This document shows positions 8,368 through 18,026 of a DNA stretch of 64,000 nt, in pieces. Within the stretch, counting starts at the first letter, position 1. Each line of letters begins with the position of its first letter. The DNA is from Cupriavidus sp. D384 (GTDB taxonomy: Bacteria; Pseudomonadota; Gammaproteobacteria; Burkholderiales; Burkholderiaceae), in contig NZ_BBQI01000017.1 in NCBI RefSeq assembly GCF_001652915.1, positions 124,001 through 188,000 on the forward strand. Direction: 5' to 3'. Below the pieces are notes generated by a model that had not been told where the DNA came from, searched no databases, and worked only from the letters and a program-made list of their open reading frames with translations. A program made the translations under genes and the position numbers.

Positions 8368-11220
8368 TTACTTGGTCAGAACAAAGCCCTTGAGCTTGGA
8401 GAACGCGGCTTCCAGCAGCGCCTTCTGTTGCTCGTTGTGCTTTGCGTAGTAGCCCACCGCCGGCGAAGCCGAGGCGGGACGACCGGCATAACCGAGCTTC
8501 TGGCCTTCCGTCATGTTTTCCATGATGTAGTGCTGGACGAAGAACCAGGCACCCTGGTTCTGCGGCTCGTCCTGGCACCACACGATTTCGGTCGCGCCGG
8601 GGTACTTCTTGAGTTCTGCGGCAACGGCCTTGTGCGGGAACGGGTACAGCTGTTCCAGACGGATGATCGCGGTGTCGCCCGCCTCGCGTTCCTTGCGGGT
8701 GTTGACCAGGTCGTAGTAGACCTTGCCCGAGCACATGATCACGCGCTTGACCTTGCTGGCGTTCAGTTCCTCGTGATCGGGGATCACGGTCTCGAAATGG
8801 CCCTTGGCCAGATCGGACAGCGGCGACACGGCGTCCTTGCTGCGCAGCAGCGACTTCGGCGTCATGATCACCAGCGGCTTGCGGAACAGACGGATCATCT
8901 GGCGACGCAGCAGGTGGAAGATCTGGGCCGGCGTGGTCGGCTGAACCACTTGCATGTTGTGGTCTGCGCAGAGCTGCAGGAAACGCTCGATACGGGCCGA
9001 GCTGTGTTCCGGACCCTGGCCTTCGTAGCCGTGCGGCAGCATCATCGTCAGGCCCGAGGCGCGGCCCCACTTCACTTCGCCCGACGAGATGAACTGGTCG
9101 ATCACCACCTGGGCGCCGTTGACGAAGTCGCCGAACTGGGCTTCCCAGATCACCAGCGCGTTCGGTTCGGCGGTCGAGTAGCCGTATTCGAAGCCGAGCA
9201 CGGCCTCTTCCGACAGCACCGAGTCGATCACCGTGAACGGTGCCTGGTTGTCCGACACGTTCTGCAGCGGCACGTACGAGCCGGCATCCCAGCGCTCGCG
9301 GCCCTGGTCATGCAGCACGGCGTGACGGTGCGTGAACGTACCGCGGCCGGCATCCTGGCCGGTGATACGCACCGGGTAGCCCGAAGCGACCAGCGAGGCG
9401 AAGGCCAGGTGTTCACCCATGCCCCAGTCCAGCATCTGCTCGCCCTTGCCCATGTTGGAACGGTCCTTGATGACCTTGTCCACCAGCGGGTGCAGCTTGA
9501 GCTGTTCCGGAATCGTGGTGATGCGCTCGGCCAGACGCTTCAGTTCCGTCATCGGAACGGCGGTGTCGGCGGCATCGGTCCACTTGCGGTTCAGGAACGG
9601 CATCCAGTCCACGGCGAACTTGTTCTTGAAGTTCGACAGGACCGGGTCGACCGTGTGCTTGCCGGCGTCCATGGCGGCACGATAGCCCTTGACCAGCTCG
9701 TCGCCGAACTCGCCGGCGGTCAGGTTCTGGGCCACCAGCTTGTCGGCGTACAGCTTGCGCGTACCCGCGTGCTGGCCGATCTTCTTGTACATCAGCGGCT
9801 GCGTCATGGCAGGAGTGTCCTGCTCGTTGTGACCCAGCTTGCGGAAGCAGATGATGTCGACCACGACGTCCTTGTTGAATTCCATGCGGAAGTCAACGGC
9901 CAGTTGCATGGCGTACACCACGGCTTCGGGATCGTCGCCGTTCACGTGCAGCACCGGGGCCTCGATCATCTTGACCACGTCCGTGCAATACAGCGTCGAA
10001 CGCGCATCGCGCGGGTCCGAGGTGGTGAAGCCGATCTGGTTGTTGATGACGATGTGCATCGTGCCGCCCGTGCCGTAGCCGCGGGTCTGCGCGAGGTTCA
10101 GCGTTTCCATCACCACGCCCTGGCCGGCAAAGGCCGCGTCGCCGTGCACCTGCACCGGCAGCACTTCCTTGTGGCCCGCGTCGCCACGGCGTTCCTGGCG
10201 CGCCTTCGACGAGCCTTCCACCACCGGGTTGACGATTTCCAGGTGCGACGGGTTGAACGCGAGCGACAGGTGAACCGGGCCGCCTTCGGTCGAGACATCG
10301 CTCGAGAAGCCCTTGTGGTACTTCACGTCACCGGCCGGCAGGTCGTCGACGTGCTTGCCTTCGAATTCGGCGAACAGGTCGGCGGGCATCTTGCCCAGCG
10401 TGTTGACCAGCACGTTCAGACGGCCACGGTGGGCCATGCCGATCACGATTTCCTGCACGCCCTTGGAACCGGCGTGCTGGATCAGTTCGTCCATCGCGGC
10501 GATGAAGCTTTCGCCGCCTTCCAGCGAGAAGCGCTTCTGGCCGACATACTTGGTGTGGAGGAAGCGCTCCAGGCCTTCGGCCGCGGTCAGGCGGTCGAGG
10601 ATGTGCTTCTTCTTCTCCAGCGTGAACACGGGCTTGGAACGCGTGGTTTCCAGGCGTTCCTGCCACCAGCGCTTCTGCGCCTGGTCGCTCACGTACATGA
10701 ACTCGGCGCCGATGGTGCCGCAGTACGTCTCACGGAGGTTGTTGAGCAGCTCGCGCAGGCTCATCGACTCCTTGCCGAAATACGTGTTGCTGGCATTGAA
10801 GACGATGTCGAGGTCGGCCTCGGAGAAACCGTAGAACGCCGGATCCAGGTCAGGCAGGGGCGGACGCTCCTGACGCTTGAGCGGATCGAGGTCGGCCCAG
10901 TGCGAACCGATGTTGCGGTATGCGGCGATCAGCTGCGTGGCAGCGACGCGCTTGCGGCCCATGTCGGAATCGGCCGAGGCAACAATGGTCTTGATGGGGC
11001 CAGCCTTGGCGCGCTCGGCGAACGAGGCGACGATCGGGGCGTGGGGGATATCGCGGGCGTTGGAACCGTCCACAGCCGGGACATTCTGCATCGCGTCGAA
11101 ATACGCGCGCCAGTTGTCGGGAACCGAGCTGGGATTCTGGAGATAGGCCTCGTACAGCTCTTCCACATAGGGGGCGTTGCCGCCGAAGAGGTACGAATTG
11201 CTTTGATACTGCTGCATCAT
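8368..11220 (-). CDS. odhA: 2-oxoglutarate dehydrogenase E1 component
   Basis: Thiamine-diphosphate-dependent E1 enzyme (950 aa) that decarboxylates 2-oxoglutarate, the entry step of the complex. The N-terminus has the SNSYLFGGNAPYVEELYE type segment by which proteobacterial OdhA is recognised. Further seen: MAHRGRLNVL, the GDAAFAGQG thiamine-diphosphate motif, and the C-terminal GRPASASPAVG segment. Length is usual for the family. It heads the odhA-odhB-odhL operon. The 295-nt gap upstream holds a structured leader. The ATG-ATG start has no well-spaced Shine-Dalgarno: the nearest GGAG is 16 nt away and lies in a hairpin. Confidence 0.97.
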   Translation of the reverse strand: MMQQYQSNSYLFGGNAPYVEELYEAYLQNPSSVPDNWRAYFDAMQNVPAVDGSNARDIPHAPIVASFAERAKAGPIKTIVASADSDMGRKRVAATQLIAAYRNIGSHWADLDPLKRQERPPLPDLDPAFYGFSEADLDIVFNASNTYFGKESMSLRELLNNLRETYCGTIGAEFMYVSDQAQKRWWQERLETTRSKPVFTLEKKKHILDRLTAAEGLERFLHTKYVGQKRFSLEGGESFIAAMDELIQHAGSKGVQEIVIGMAHRGRLNVLVNTLGKMPADLFAEFEGKHVDDLPAGDVKYHKGFSSDVSTEGGPVHLSLAFNPSHLEIVNPVVEGSSKARQERRGDAGHKEVLPVQVHGDAAFAGQGVVMETLNLAQTRGYGTGGTMHIVINNQIGFTTSDPRDARSTLYCTDVVKMIEAPVLHVNGDDPEAVVYAMQLAVDFRMEFNKDVVVDIICFRKLGHNEQDTPAMTQPLMYKKIGQHAGTRKLYADKLVAQNLTAGEFGDELVKGYRAAMDAGKHTVDPVLSNFKNKFAVDWMPFLNRKWTDAADTAVPMTELKRLAERITTIPEQLKLHPLVDKVIKDRSNMGKGEQMLDWGMGEHLAFASLVASGYPVRITGQDAGRGTFTHRHAVLHDQGRERWDAGSYVPLQNVSDNQAPFTVIDSVLSEEAVLGFEYGYSTAEPNALVIWEAQFGDFVNGAQVVIDQFISSGEVKWGRASGLTMMLPHGYEGQGPEHSSARIERFLQLCADHNMQVVQPTTPAQIFHLLRRQMIRLFRKPLVIMTPKSLLRSKDAVSPLSDLAKGHFETVIPDHEELNASKVKRVIMCSGKVYYDLVNTRKEREAGDTAIIRLEQLYPFPHKAVAAELKKYPGATEIVWCQDEPQNQGAWFFVQHYIMENMTEGQKLGYAGRPASASPAVGYYAKHNEQQKALLEAAFSKLKGFVLTK

Positions 11221-11460
11221 GGGGCGCTCACTATTCTCCGGGTATGCCGGAGTTAAGCGGGTTCATCAACCTTCCGCGACACGGCCTGACCGGTTAGCGG
11301 ATTGCAAACAACTCTTGGGGGTCCTGCGGTTACCACCTTGAACGAACGGCACCCGGGGGTGCCGTCTGTCCCGGTCTCGCCGCCTGACCCGAAAGGGCAA
11401 GTTGTGCGGGAAGGACCTAAGTCTTCACTCGCAGAGCATAGCATGTAATCCCCCAGACAG
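11221..11460 (-). promoter_or_regulatory. structured 5' leader of odhA (candidate sucA RNA motif)
   Basis: This stretch holds no gene. On the minus strand just before the odhA start a hairpin with 6-bp arms (11236-11241 and 11247-11252) covers the only GGAG-like sequence. Farther upstream a perfect 8-bp hairpin (11347-11364, arms CGGCACCC and GGGTGCCG) and a CCCC/GGGG hairpin (about 11452-11465) are visible. A conserved cis-regulatory RNA named the sucA motif is described upstream of sucA in Burkholderiales; this region is in the right place for it. I have not matched its consensus base by base, so the identification is inference. Confidence 0.45.
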
Positions 11461-11515
11461 TGGGGACTTTTCGTGATGCAAAATCGAGACAGTTTGTCCA
11501 GGAACGCTACGGCTG

Positions 11516-12261
11516 CTATGACTGCGGTTCGATCTGGTCGACCGCATCGGTAATCAGGCCATCGAGCCCCCAGGACAGCAGGTCCTGCGCCCGCGACGGG
11601 TCGTTGACCGTGTAGCACAGCACCTTGAAGCCCGCAGCATGGGCGTCGGCAATGACCCTGGCGTCGAGTTCGCGATGATTCGAGTCCAGCGCCACGCAAT
11701 CCAGGCGCCGCAGGCGGTCGAGCCAGTCGGGCGGAAGCTTGTCCAGCAGCAAGGCGCGCGGCAGGTTCGGCGCGGCGAGCCGCGCCGCTTCGAGCGCGAC
11801 CTCGGAAAACGACGACAGCAGCGGCGGCACGGCCGCACCCTCCCACAATGAAAGTGCGTCAAAAGCCACGGCTGCGCCAGTGCGGTATTCGGCACCCGGT
11901 ACCGGCTTGATCTCGATATTGACCAGGAAGCCGTTGGCCTGCGTATAGCGGGCGATGGCCGCCAGCGTCGGCACCGGCTCGCCGGCGAATGCCGGGCTGT
12001 GCCAGGTGCCGGCGTCCAGCAAGGCGATCTCGCCAAGCGTCAGCGCGTCGACGCGCCCGCGGCCCGAGGTCGTGCGGTCCAGCGTGGCATCGTGCATCAG
12101 CACGGGCTTGCCGTCGCCGGACAGCTTCACGTCGAACTCGAACATCCGGTAGCCGAACGACGCGCCATGACGAAAGGCCGCCAGCGTGTTCTCGGGCGCC
12201 AGCTTGCCGGCACCACGGTGCGCGATATGCCGCGGATACGGCCAGTTCGTCCGGATATCGC

Positions 12262-12265
<4 letters not shown>
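11516..12265 (-). CDS. ugpQ: glycerophosphodiester phosphodiesterase UgpQ
   Basis: Cytosolic enzyme (249 aa) that hydrolyses glycerophosphodiesters to sn-glycerol-3-phosphate and an alcohol. Seen: the family signature [14 protein letters not shown] at 14-27 with the catalytic histidine, the metal-binding E-x-D in [19 protein letters not shown] with the second catalytic histidine, and IEIKP. The start [11 protein letters not shown] at 12265 overlaps the ugpC stop in an ATGA junction, which decides against longer in-frame starts. It is the last gene of ugpBAECQ, as in E. coli. Confidence 0.95.
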
Positions 12266-13380
<1,115 letters not shown>

Positions 13381-13389
13381 GGTCTGACC

Positions 13390-14238
13390 TTATTTTTCCG
13401 TTTCCACCAGGCCCTTGACGAACCAGCGTTGCATCAGCACGACCACCACGGCCGGCGGAATCATCGCCAGCATCACCGTGGCCATCACCAGGTTCCAGTC
13501 GGTGGCCGCATCGCCCGAGCGGGAGATCATCTGCGTCACGCCCACCACCACGGGCGTCATCGATTTCTGCGTGGTGATCAGCAGCGGCCACAGGTACTGG
13601 TTCCACCCGTAGATAAACTGGATCACGAACAGCGCCGCGATGCTGGTGCGCGACAGCGGCAGCACCACATCCCAGAAGAAGCGCAGCGGGCCGGCGCCGT
13701 CGATGCGGGCTGCCTCGGCCAGTTCGTCCGGAATGGTCAGGAAGAACTGGCGGAACAGGAACGTGGCCGTGGCCGACGCGATGATCGGAATCGTCAGCCC
13801 GAGGTAGCTATCCAGCAGGCCCAGGTCCGACACCACCTTGTAGGTCGGCAGGATCCGCACTTCCACCGGCAGCATCAGCGTGATGAAGATCATCCAGAAG
13901 AACACCTTGCGCAGCGGAAAGCGGAAATAGACCACCGCGAAGGCCGAGATGATCGAGATCGCGATCTTGCCCAGCGCAATGCCCAGCGCCATGATCAGGC
14001 TGTTCTTCATCATCGTGGACACCGGCGACGCCGATTCGCCCACGCCCTGGAACAGCACCGTGCGATAGTTTTCGATCAGGTGGCCGCCCGGGATCAGCGT
14101 CATCGGGGCGTCCAGCACCTGTTCGGCCGTCAGCGTCGACGCCACGAAAGTCAGGTACACCGGAAACGCCACGACGACGATGCCCAGGATCAGCACCACG
14201 TGGGTAATGAAGTCCAGTACAGGACGACGCTCTACCAT
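13390..14238 (-). CDS. ugpE: sn-glycerol-3-phosphate ABC transporter permease UgpE
   Basis: Inner-membrane permease (282 aa) of the MalG/UgpE type. Six membrane helices are predicted. The conserved cytoplasmic EAA loop that docks on UgpC is visible as [19 protein letters not shown] followed by VVLPLSRT. The protein ends [11 protein letters not shown], a family-typical C-terminus. It lies 14 nt after ugpA. Confidence 0.95.
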   Translation of the reverse strand: MVERRPVLDFITHVVLILGIVVVAFPVYLTFVASTLTAEQVLDAPMTLIPGGHLIENYRTVLFQGVGESASPVSTMMKNSLIMALGIALGKIAISIISAFAVVYFRFPLRKVFFWMIFITLMLPVEVRILPTYKVVSDLGLLDSYLGLTIPIIASATATFLFRQFFLTIPDELAEAARIDGAGPLRFFWDVVLPLSRTSIAALFVIQFIYGWNQYLWPLLITTQKSMTPVVVGVTQMISRSGDAATDWNLVMATVMLAMIPPAVVVVLMQRWFVKGLVETEK

Positions 14239-14252
14239 TGCCTATCCTCCTG

Positions 14253-15134
14253 TCAGTATTGGACCTTGCGTTCCACAAAGCGGAACTGCACCACGGTCAA
14301 CGCGATCACGATCACCATCAGCACCACGGACTGCGCGGCCGAGCCGCCGATGTCCATGCCGCGGAAGCCATCGTGGAACACCTTGTAGACGAGCGTATTC
14401 GTGGAATTGAACGGGCCGCCGTGCGTCACCGCATCGATGATCGCGAACGTGTCGAAGAACGCGTAGACCACGTTGATCACCAGCAGGAAGAACGTCGTTG
14501 GCGACAGCAGCGGGAACACGATCGACCAGAAACGCTTCCACGGCCCGGCGCCATCGATGGCCGCCGCCTCGATCAGCGACCTGGGAATGCTCTGCAGCCC
14601 GGCCAGGAAGAACAGGAAGTTGTAGCTGATCTGCTTCCACGCGGCCGCCAGCACCACCAGGGCCAGCGCCTGGTTGCTGTCGAGCAGGTAGTTCCAGTCC
14701 ACCCCGATCTTGCGCAGCGCGAATGACACCACGCCCAGCGTCGGGTTGAACATGAACATCCAGAGCACGCCCGCCACGGCCGGCGCCACGGCGTACGGCC
14801 AGATCAGCAGCGTCTTGTAACCGGTGGCGGCACGCACCACGCGGTCGGCAAAGTACGCCAGCAACAGCGCCACCGACAGGCCCACCACGGTCACGCCGAT
14901 GGCAAATACGCCTGTCACCTGAAACGATTCGATGTAGTTCGGATCGTTCCAGAGTGTGACAAAGTTGTCGGCGCCAACGAAATCGAGATTGATGCCGAAG
15001 GCATCCTGCTGCAGCATCGACTGCCACAGCGCCTGCCCGGCCGGCAGGAAGAAGAAAACCAGCGTGATGACGATCTGCGGCAGCACCAGCAGATACGGCA
15101 GCCACGGCGACCGGAATACGACGCGTTTTTCCAT
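14253..15134 (-). CDS. ugpA: sn-glycerol-3-phosphate ABC transporter permease UgpA
   Basis: Inner-membrane permease (293 aa), partner of UgpE. The start [17 protein letters not shown] at 15134 aligns with the beginning of E. coli UgpA (VFRSRWLPYLLV), so a 45-nt longer in-frame start is not used. Six membrane helices and the EAA loop ([18 protein letters not shown]) are seen. It is separated from ugpB by 101 nt, which includes three tandem 8-bp repeats. Confidence 0.94.
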   Translation of the reverse strand: MEKRVVFRSPWLPYLLVLPQIVITLVFFFLPAGQALWQSMLQQDAFGINLDFVGADNFVTLWNDPNYIESFQVTGVFAIGVTVVGLSVALLLAYFADRVVRAATGYKTLLIWPYAVAPAVAGVLWMFMFNPTLGVVSFALRKIGVDWNYLLDSNQALALVVLAAAWKQISYNFLFFLAGLQSIPRSLIEAAAIDGAGPWKRFWSIVFPLLSPTTFFLLVINVVYAFFDTFAIIDAVTHGGPFNSTNTLVYKVFHDGFRGMDIGGSAAQSVVLMVIVIALTVVQFRFVERKVQY

Positions 15135-15153
15135 GGGATGGATTCCGCCCTGA

Positions 15154-15177
15154 GACTGAACGACTGAACGACTGAAC
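15154..15177. repeat. three tandem copies of an 8-bp unit between ugpB and ugpA
   Basis: GACTGAAC occurs three times in direct succession just upstream of the ugpA start codon. It is non-coding and may be a slippage-prone tract. Confidence 0.9.
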
Positions 15178-15235
15178 AAACGTCAAGCGGGCGACGGTTG
15201 TGCCGCCGCCCGCTCGGGTCCCGCACCGGCCGGAG

Positions 15236-16546
15236 TTATTCCCGCGCGGTCTTCTGGAAGCGTTCCAGCTGTTCGTTACCGCGTGCCACGGCCGCGTCCA
15301 GCGCCGCCTTTGGCTCCTTCTTGCCCGCCCACACGGATTCCAGTTCCTCGTCGACGATCGTGCGGATCTGCACCAGATTGCCCAGGCGCACGCCGCGCGA
15401 CTTGTCGGTGGTCTTCACGACCATCTGCTCGACCGACACATCGGCGCCCGGATTCTTGTCGTAATAACCCGATTTCTTGGTCAGCTCATAGGCAGCCATC
15501 GTCAGCGGCAGATAGCCAGTGGCCTGGTGCCAGTCGGACTGGATCTCGGGCTGCGACAGGAACGTGAAGAACTTGGCTACGCCCTTGTATTCTTCGGCCT
15601 TCTTGCCGCCCATCACCCACAGCGAAGCGCCACCGATGATCGTGTTCTGCGGGGCGCCCTGCACGTCCGCGTAGTACGGGAGCTGCGACACGCCGAACTG
15701 GAACTTGGCGTTTTTACGAATGTTTGCCAGCGACGCCGACGAGCCCGTGAACATCGCGCATTCGCCGTTGTAGAACTTGGCCTGCGACTCCGACTTGCGG
15801 CCGCCGTAGCTGAAATAGCCTTTCTTGACCATTTCCTGCAGGTTGGTGATGTGCTTCACGTGCAGCGGGCTGTTGAACACCAGACGCGCGTCGGTGCCGC
15901 CAAAGCCGTTGTTCTTGGTCGCGAACAGCGTGTTGTGCCAGGCCGAGAAGCTTTCCAGGTGCACCCAGCTCTGCCAGTCGGTGGTGTAGGCGCAGCTGCT
16001 GCCGGCCGCCTTGAGCTTGGCCGAATACTGCATCACCTCGGGCCAGGTCTTCGGCGGGGCCGACAGGCCAGCTTTCTTGAAGGCGTCCTTGTTGTAATAG
16101 AAGACGGTGGTCGAGCTGTTGAACGGGAACGACAGCATCTCGCCCTTTGACGAGGTGTAGTAACCCGCCACGGCCGGGATATAGGCCTTCTGGTCGAACT
16201 TCTCGCCCGCTTCCTTCATGACGACGGACACCGGCTTGATGGCGCCCTTGGCACTCATCATCGTGGCGGTGCCTACCTCGAACACCTGCAGGATGGCCGG
16301 GGCGCCGCCCGCGCGGAACGCGGCGATACCGGCGGCCATCGTCTCGTCGTAGTTGCCCTTGTTCACGGGCACGATCTTGTAGTCAGACTGGCTGGCGTTG
16401 AACTTGTTGGCGATCTCGTTCACCTTGTCGTTCAGCGCGCCCTGCATGGCGTGCCACCACTGGATCTCTACGGCTGCGTGGGCCGTGCCGGCCAGGGCCA
16501 GGCTGGCCACTGCGGCGAATTTCAACGCGAAGCGCGGGAAGGACAT
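15236..16546 (-). CDS. ugpB: sn-glycerol-3-phosphate periplasmic binding protein UgpB
   Basis: Periplasmic solute-binding protein (436 aa) that delivers glycerol-3-phosphate to UgpAEC. A Sec signal peptide ([20 protein letters not shown], cleavage after AHA) is followed by [19 protein letters not shown], the family's mature N-terminus. Start choice: two in-frame ATGs lie 6 nt apart; the Shine-Dalgarno AGGAG is 2 nt from the first and 8 nt from the second (16546), so the second is preferred. It heads ugpBAECQ. A Pho-box-like sequence lies upstream, in keeping with phosphate-starvation control known for ugp operons. Confidence 0.95.
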   Translation of the reverse strand: MSFPRFALKFAAVASLALAGTAHAAVEIQWWHAMQGALNDKVNEIANKFNASQSDYKIVPVNKGNYDETMAAGIAAFRAGGAPAILQVFEVGTATMMSAKGAIKPVSVVMKEAGEKFDQKAYIPAVAGYYTSSKGEMLSFPFNSSTTVFYYNKDAFKKAGLSAPPKTWPEVMQYSAKLKAAGSSCAYTTDWQSWVHLESFSAWHNTLFATKNNGFGGTDARLVFNSPLHVKHITNLQEMVKKGYFSYGGRKSESQAKFYNGECAMFTGSSASLANIRKNAKFQFGVSQLPYYADVQGAPQNTIIGGASLWVMGGKKAEEYKGVAKFFTFLSQPEIQSDWHQATGYLPLTMAAYELTKKSGYYDKNPGADVSVEQMVVKTTDKSRGVRLGNLVQIRTIVDEELESVWAGKKEPKAALDAAVARGNEQLERFQKTARE

Positions 16547-16601
16547 TGGCATTTCTCCTGAGGCCGTTCGGTGCGACAGTTTTTTTGAAAAAGCGACCGA
16601 C

Positions 16602-16622
16602 TGTATGCATTTTTTGTGACAG
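16602..16622 (-). promoter_or_regulatory. possible Pho box upstream of ugpB
   Basis: On the minus strand a CTGTCAC (16616-16622) is followed by an A-tract and a degraded second heptamer, AATGCAT, in the 7-4-7 spacing of a PhoB site. A CTGTCGC lies nearer to the gene. Only the first half matches the consensus well, so this is a weak call supported mainly by the known PhoB control of ugp. Confidence 0.4.
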
Positions 16623-16751
16623 GCATGTTACGCCGCTCCGTTGTCATCGAACACCGGGCAAACCCGCCCTTGCGCAAGAGAATGTTGCAGCATATTGACG
16701 ACAGACAATTGCCCCGCCAGGCTCCGGCCGCCACGGCTACAATCCCCCGCC

Positions 16752-17558
16752 ATGACCGTACCGACCTCCTTTTCCGCCCTGCCCGACAGCGCGCTGCGCC
16801 GTGTCCGCGGCATCCTGACCGACATCGACGGCACCCTGACCACCGATGGCCGCCTGCCCGCCGCCACCTACGTCGCGCTCGACCGGCTCAAACGGGCCGG
16901 ACTGCACGTGGTCCCGGTGACGGGGCGCTGCATCGCATGGGCGGAAATCCTGACACGCCTGTGGCCTGTCGACGCGATCATCGGTGAAAATGGTGCGTTC
17001 TACTCACATCTCGTCGACAACAAGCTCATCACCCGCTTTCTCGACGATGCCGCCACCCGCGAGGCCAACCTGTTCCGGATTCATGCGCTGGGCCAGGAAA
17101 TCCTGCGCGAAGTGCCGGGCTGCGCGCTGGCGTCGGACCAGGCATGGCACGCGGCCGACCTGGCCATCGACCACGCCGAAGACGTCTCGCCGCTGCCCCA
17201 GACCGCCGTCGACCGCATCGTAGCCATCATGCGCGGCGCCGGCATGACCGCCACCGTCAGCTCGATCCACGTCAACGGCTGGTTCGGCCACCACGACAAG
17301 CTGTCGATGAGCCGGCTCTGTGTAGAGGAATTACTCGGGGACGACATCGACGTCCAGCGCGATGAGTGGCTGTTCATCGGCGATTCGGCCAACGACGTGG
17401 CGATGTTCGGCCATTTCCCCCTGTCGGTGGGCGTGGCGAACGTACGCGACATTCTGGACAAACTGCCAGTGAAACCCGCCTACATCACCGATGCGGCCGG
17501 TGGAGAAGGTTTTGCGGAAATGGCGGAAAGGGTCTTGAAGCTGAAACAGTTGGCATAA
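16752..17558 (+). CDS. HAD-superfamily (IIB-type) phosphatase
   Basis: Predicted phosphatase (268 aa) of the haloacid dehalogenase superfamily. Seen: motif I as LTDIDGTLTTDGRLP (two catalytic aspartates near residue 24), motif II in VVPVTGRCIAWA, and motif IV in FIGDSANDVAMFGHF. The cap insert between motif II and the C-terminal motifs fits the Cof/sucrose-phosphatase-like IIB group. Substrate unknown. The start MTVPTSF at 16752 has no Shine-Dalgarno, but a TACAAT -10-like hexamer ends 8 nt before the ATG, so the mRNA may be leaderless. Transcribed divergently from the ugp operon. Confidence 0.85.
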   Translation: MTVPTSFSALPDSALRRVRGILTDIDGTLTTDGRLPAATYVALDRLKRAGLHVVPVTGRCIAWAEILTRLWPVDAIIGENGAFYSHLVDNKLITRFLDDAATREANLFRIHALGQEILREVPGCALASDQAWHAADLAIDHAEDVSPLPQTAVDRIVAIMRGAGMTATVSSIHVNGWFGHHDKLSMSRLCVEELLGDDIDVQRDEWLFIGDSANDVAMFGHFPLSVGVANVRDILDKLPVKPAYITDAAGGEGFAEMAERVLKLKQLA

Positions 17559-17632
17559 CGCACGCTGTCCGTCGTGCTTCAATGAGACATGTACAGGGGC
17601 GCGCATGCGCCCCGCCTATTGTGGAGCCGACG

Positions 17633-17953
17633 GTGAAAGCAAGCTTCGCCGCAACCCTTGCCACACTCCTCGCCGCGCTCGCCATCACGGCATGCGCCAC
17701 CGACCCGCCCGCCGAGCCTCCGCAGACGCTGGTGGGAGAGATTCAGATCCGGGGCAGCGACCCGTTTCCGACAATCATGCTGGAAACGGACGAGTTTGAC
17801 TTCTGGGAACTGCGCGGCATGACGATTCCCCAGGCCCGCAAGCTGGCTGGCAAGCGGGTATCGGCGCGAGGCAGGGTCCTGCTGGCGCCCGGGCCCGACG
17901 TCTGGCTTCCCGCGTTCAGGGTGGACGAGGCGCCCGAACCCGTCAGCCCATAG
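17633..17953 (+). CDS. small predicted lipoprotein, unknown function
   Basis: A 106-residue protein with an N-terminal hydrophobic signal (KASFAATLATLLAALAI) ending in the lipobox ITAC, so Cys22 or thereabouts would be lipidated and the protein anchored to a membrane. The mature part is short, acidic and has no motif I recognise (contains EIQIRGSDPFPTIMLE). The GTG start at 17633 is preferred because GGAG lies 7 nt before it; longer in-frame starts would put charged residues before the signal. It follows the HAD gene by 74 nt and ends at a strong hairpin shared with ntrC. Confidence 0.7.
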   Translation: MKASFAATLATLLAALAITACATDPPAEPPQTLVGEIQIRGSDPFPTIMLETDEFDFWELRGMTIPQARKLAGKRVSARGRVLLAPGPDVWLPAFRVDEAPEPVSP

Positions 17954-17968
17954 ACAGGCTCCGCATTG

Positions 17969-17997
17969 AAAAAGGGAGGCCCGACAGGGCCTCCCTT
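17969..17997. terminator. terminator between the lipoprotein gene and ntrC
   Basis: Perfect 11-bp stem (17972-17982 with 17987-17997) and a GACA loop. On the minus strand it is followed by five Ts, so it terminates ntrBC; on the plus strand it may also end the lipoprotein transcript. The two genes are convergent. Confidence 0.88.
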
Positions 17998-18026
17998 CAC
18001 GCTTGCGCGGGGCTTGCAACCGGATC

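Noticed and set aside
8290-11256. Long plus-strand open frame opposite odhA
   Set aside because: Antisense shadow of odhA, with no recognisable domain.
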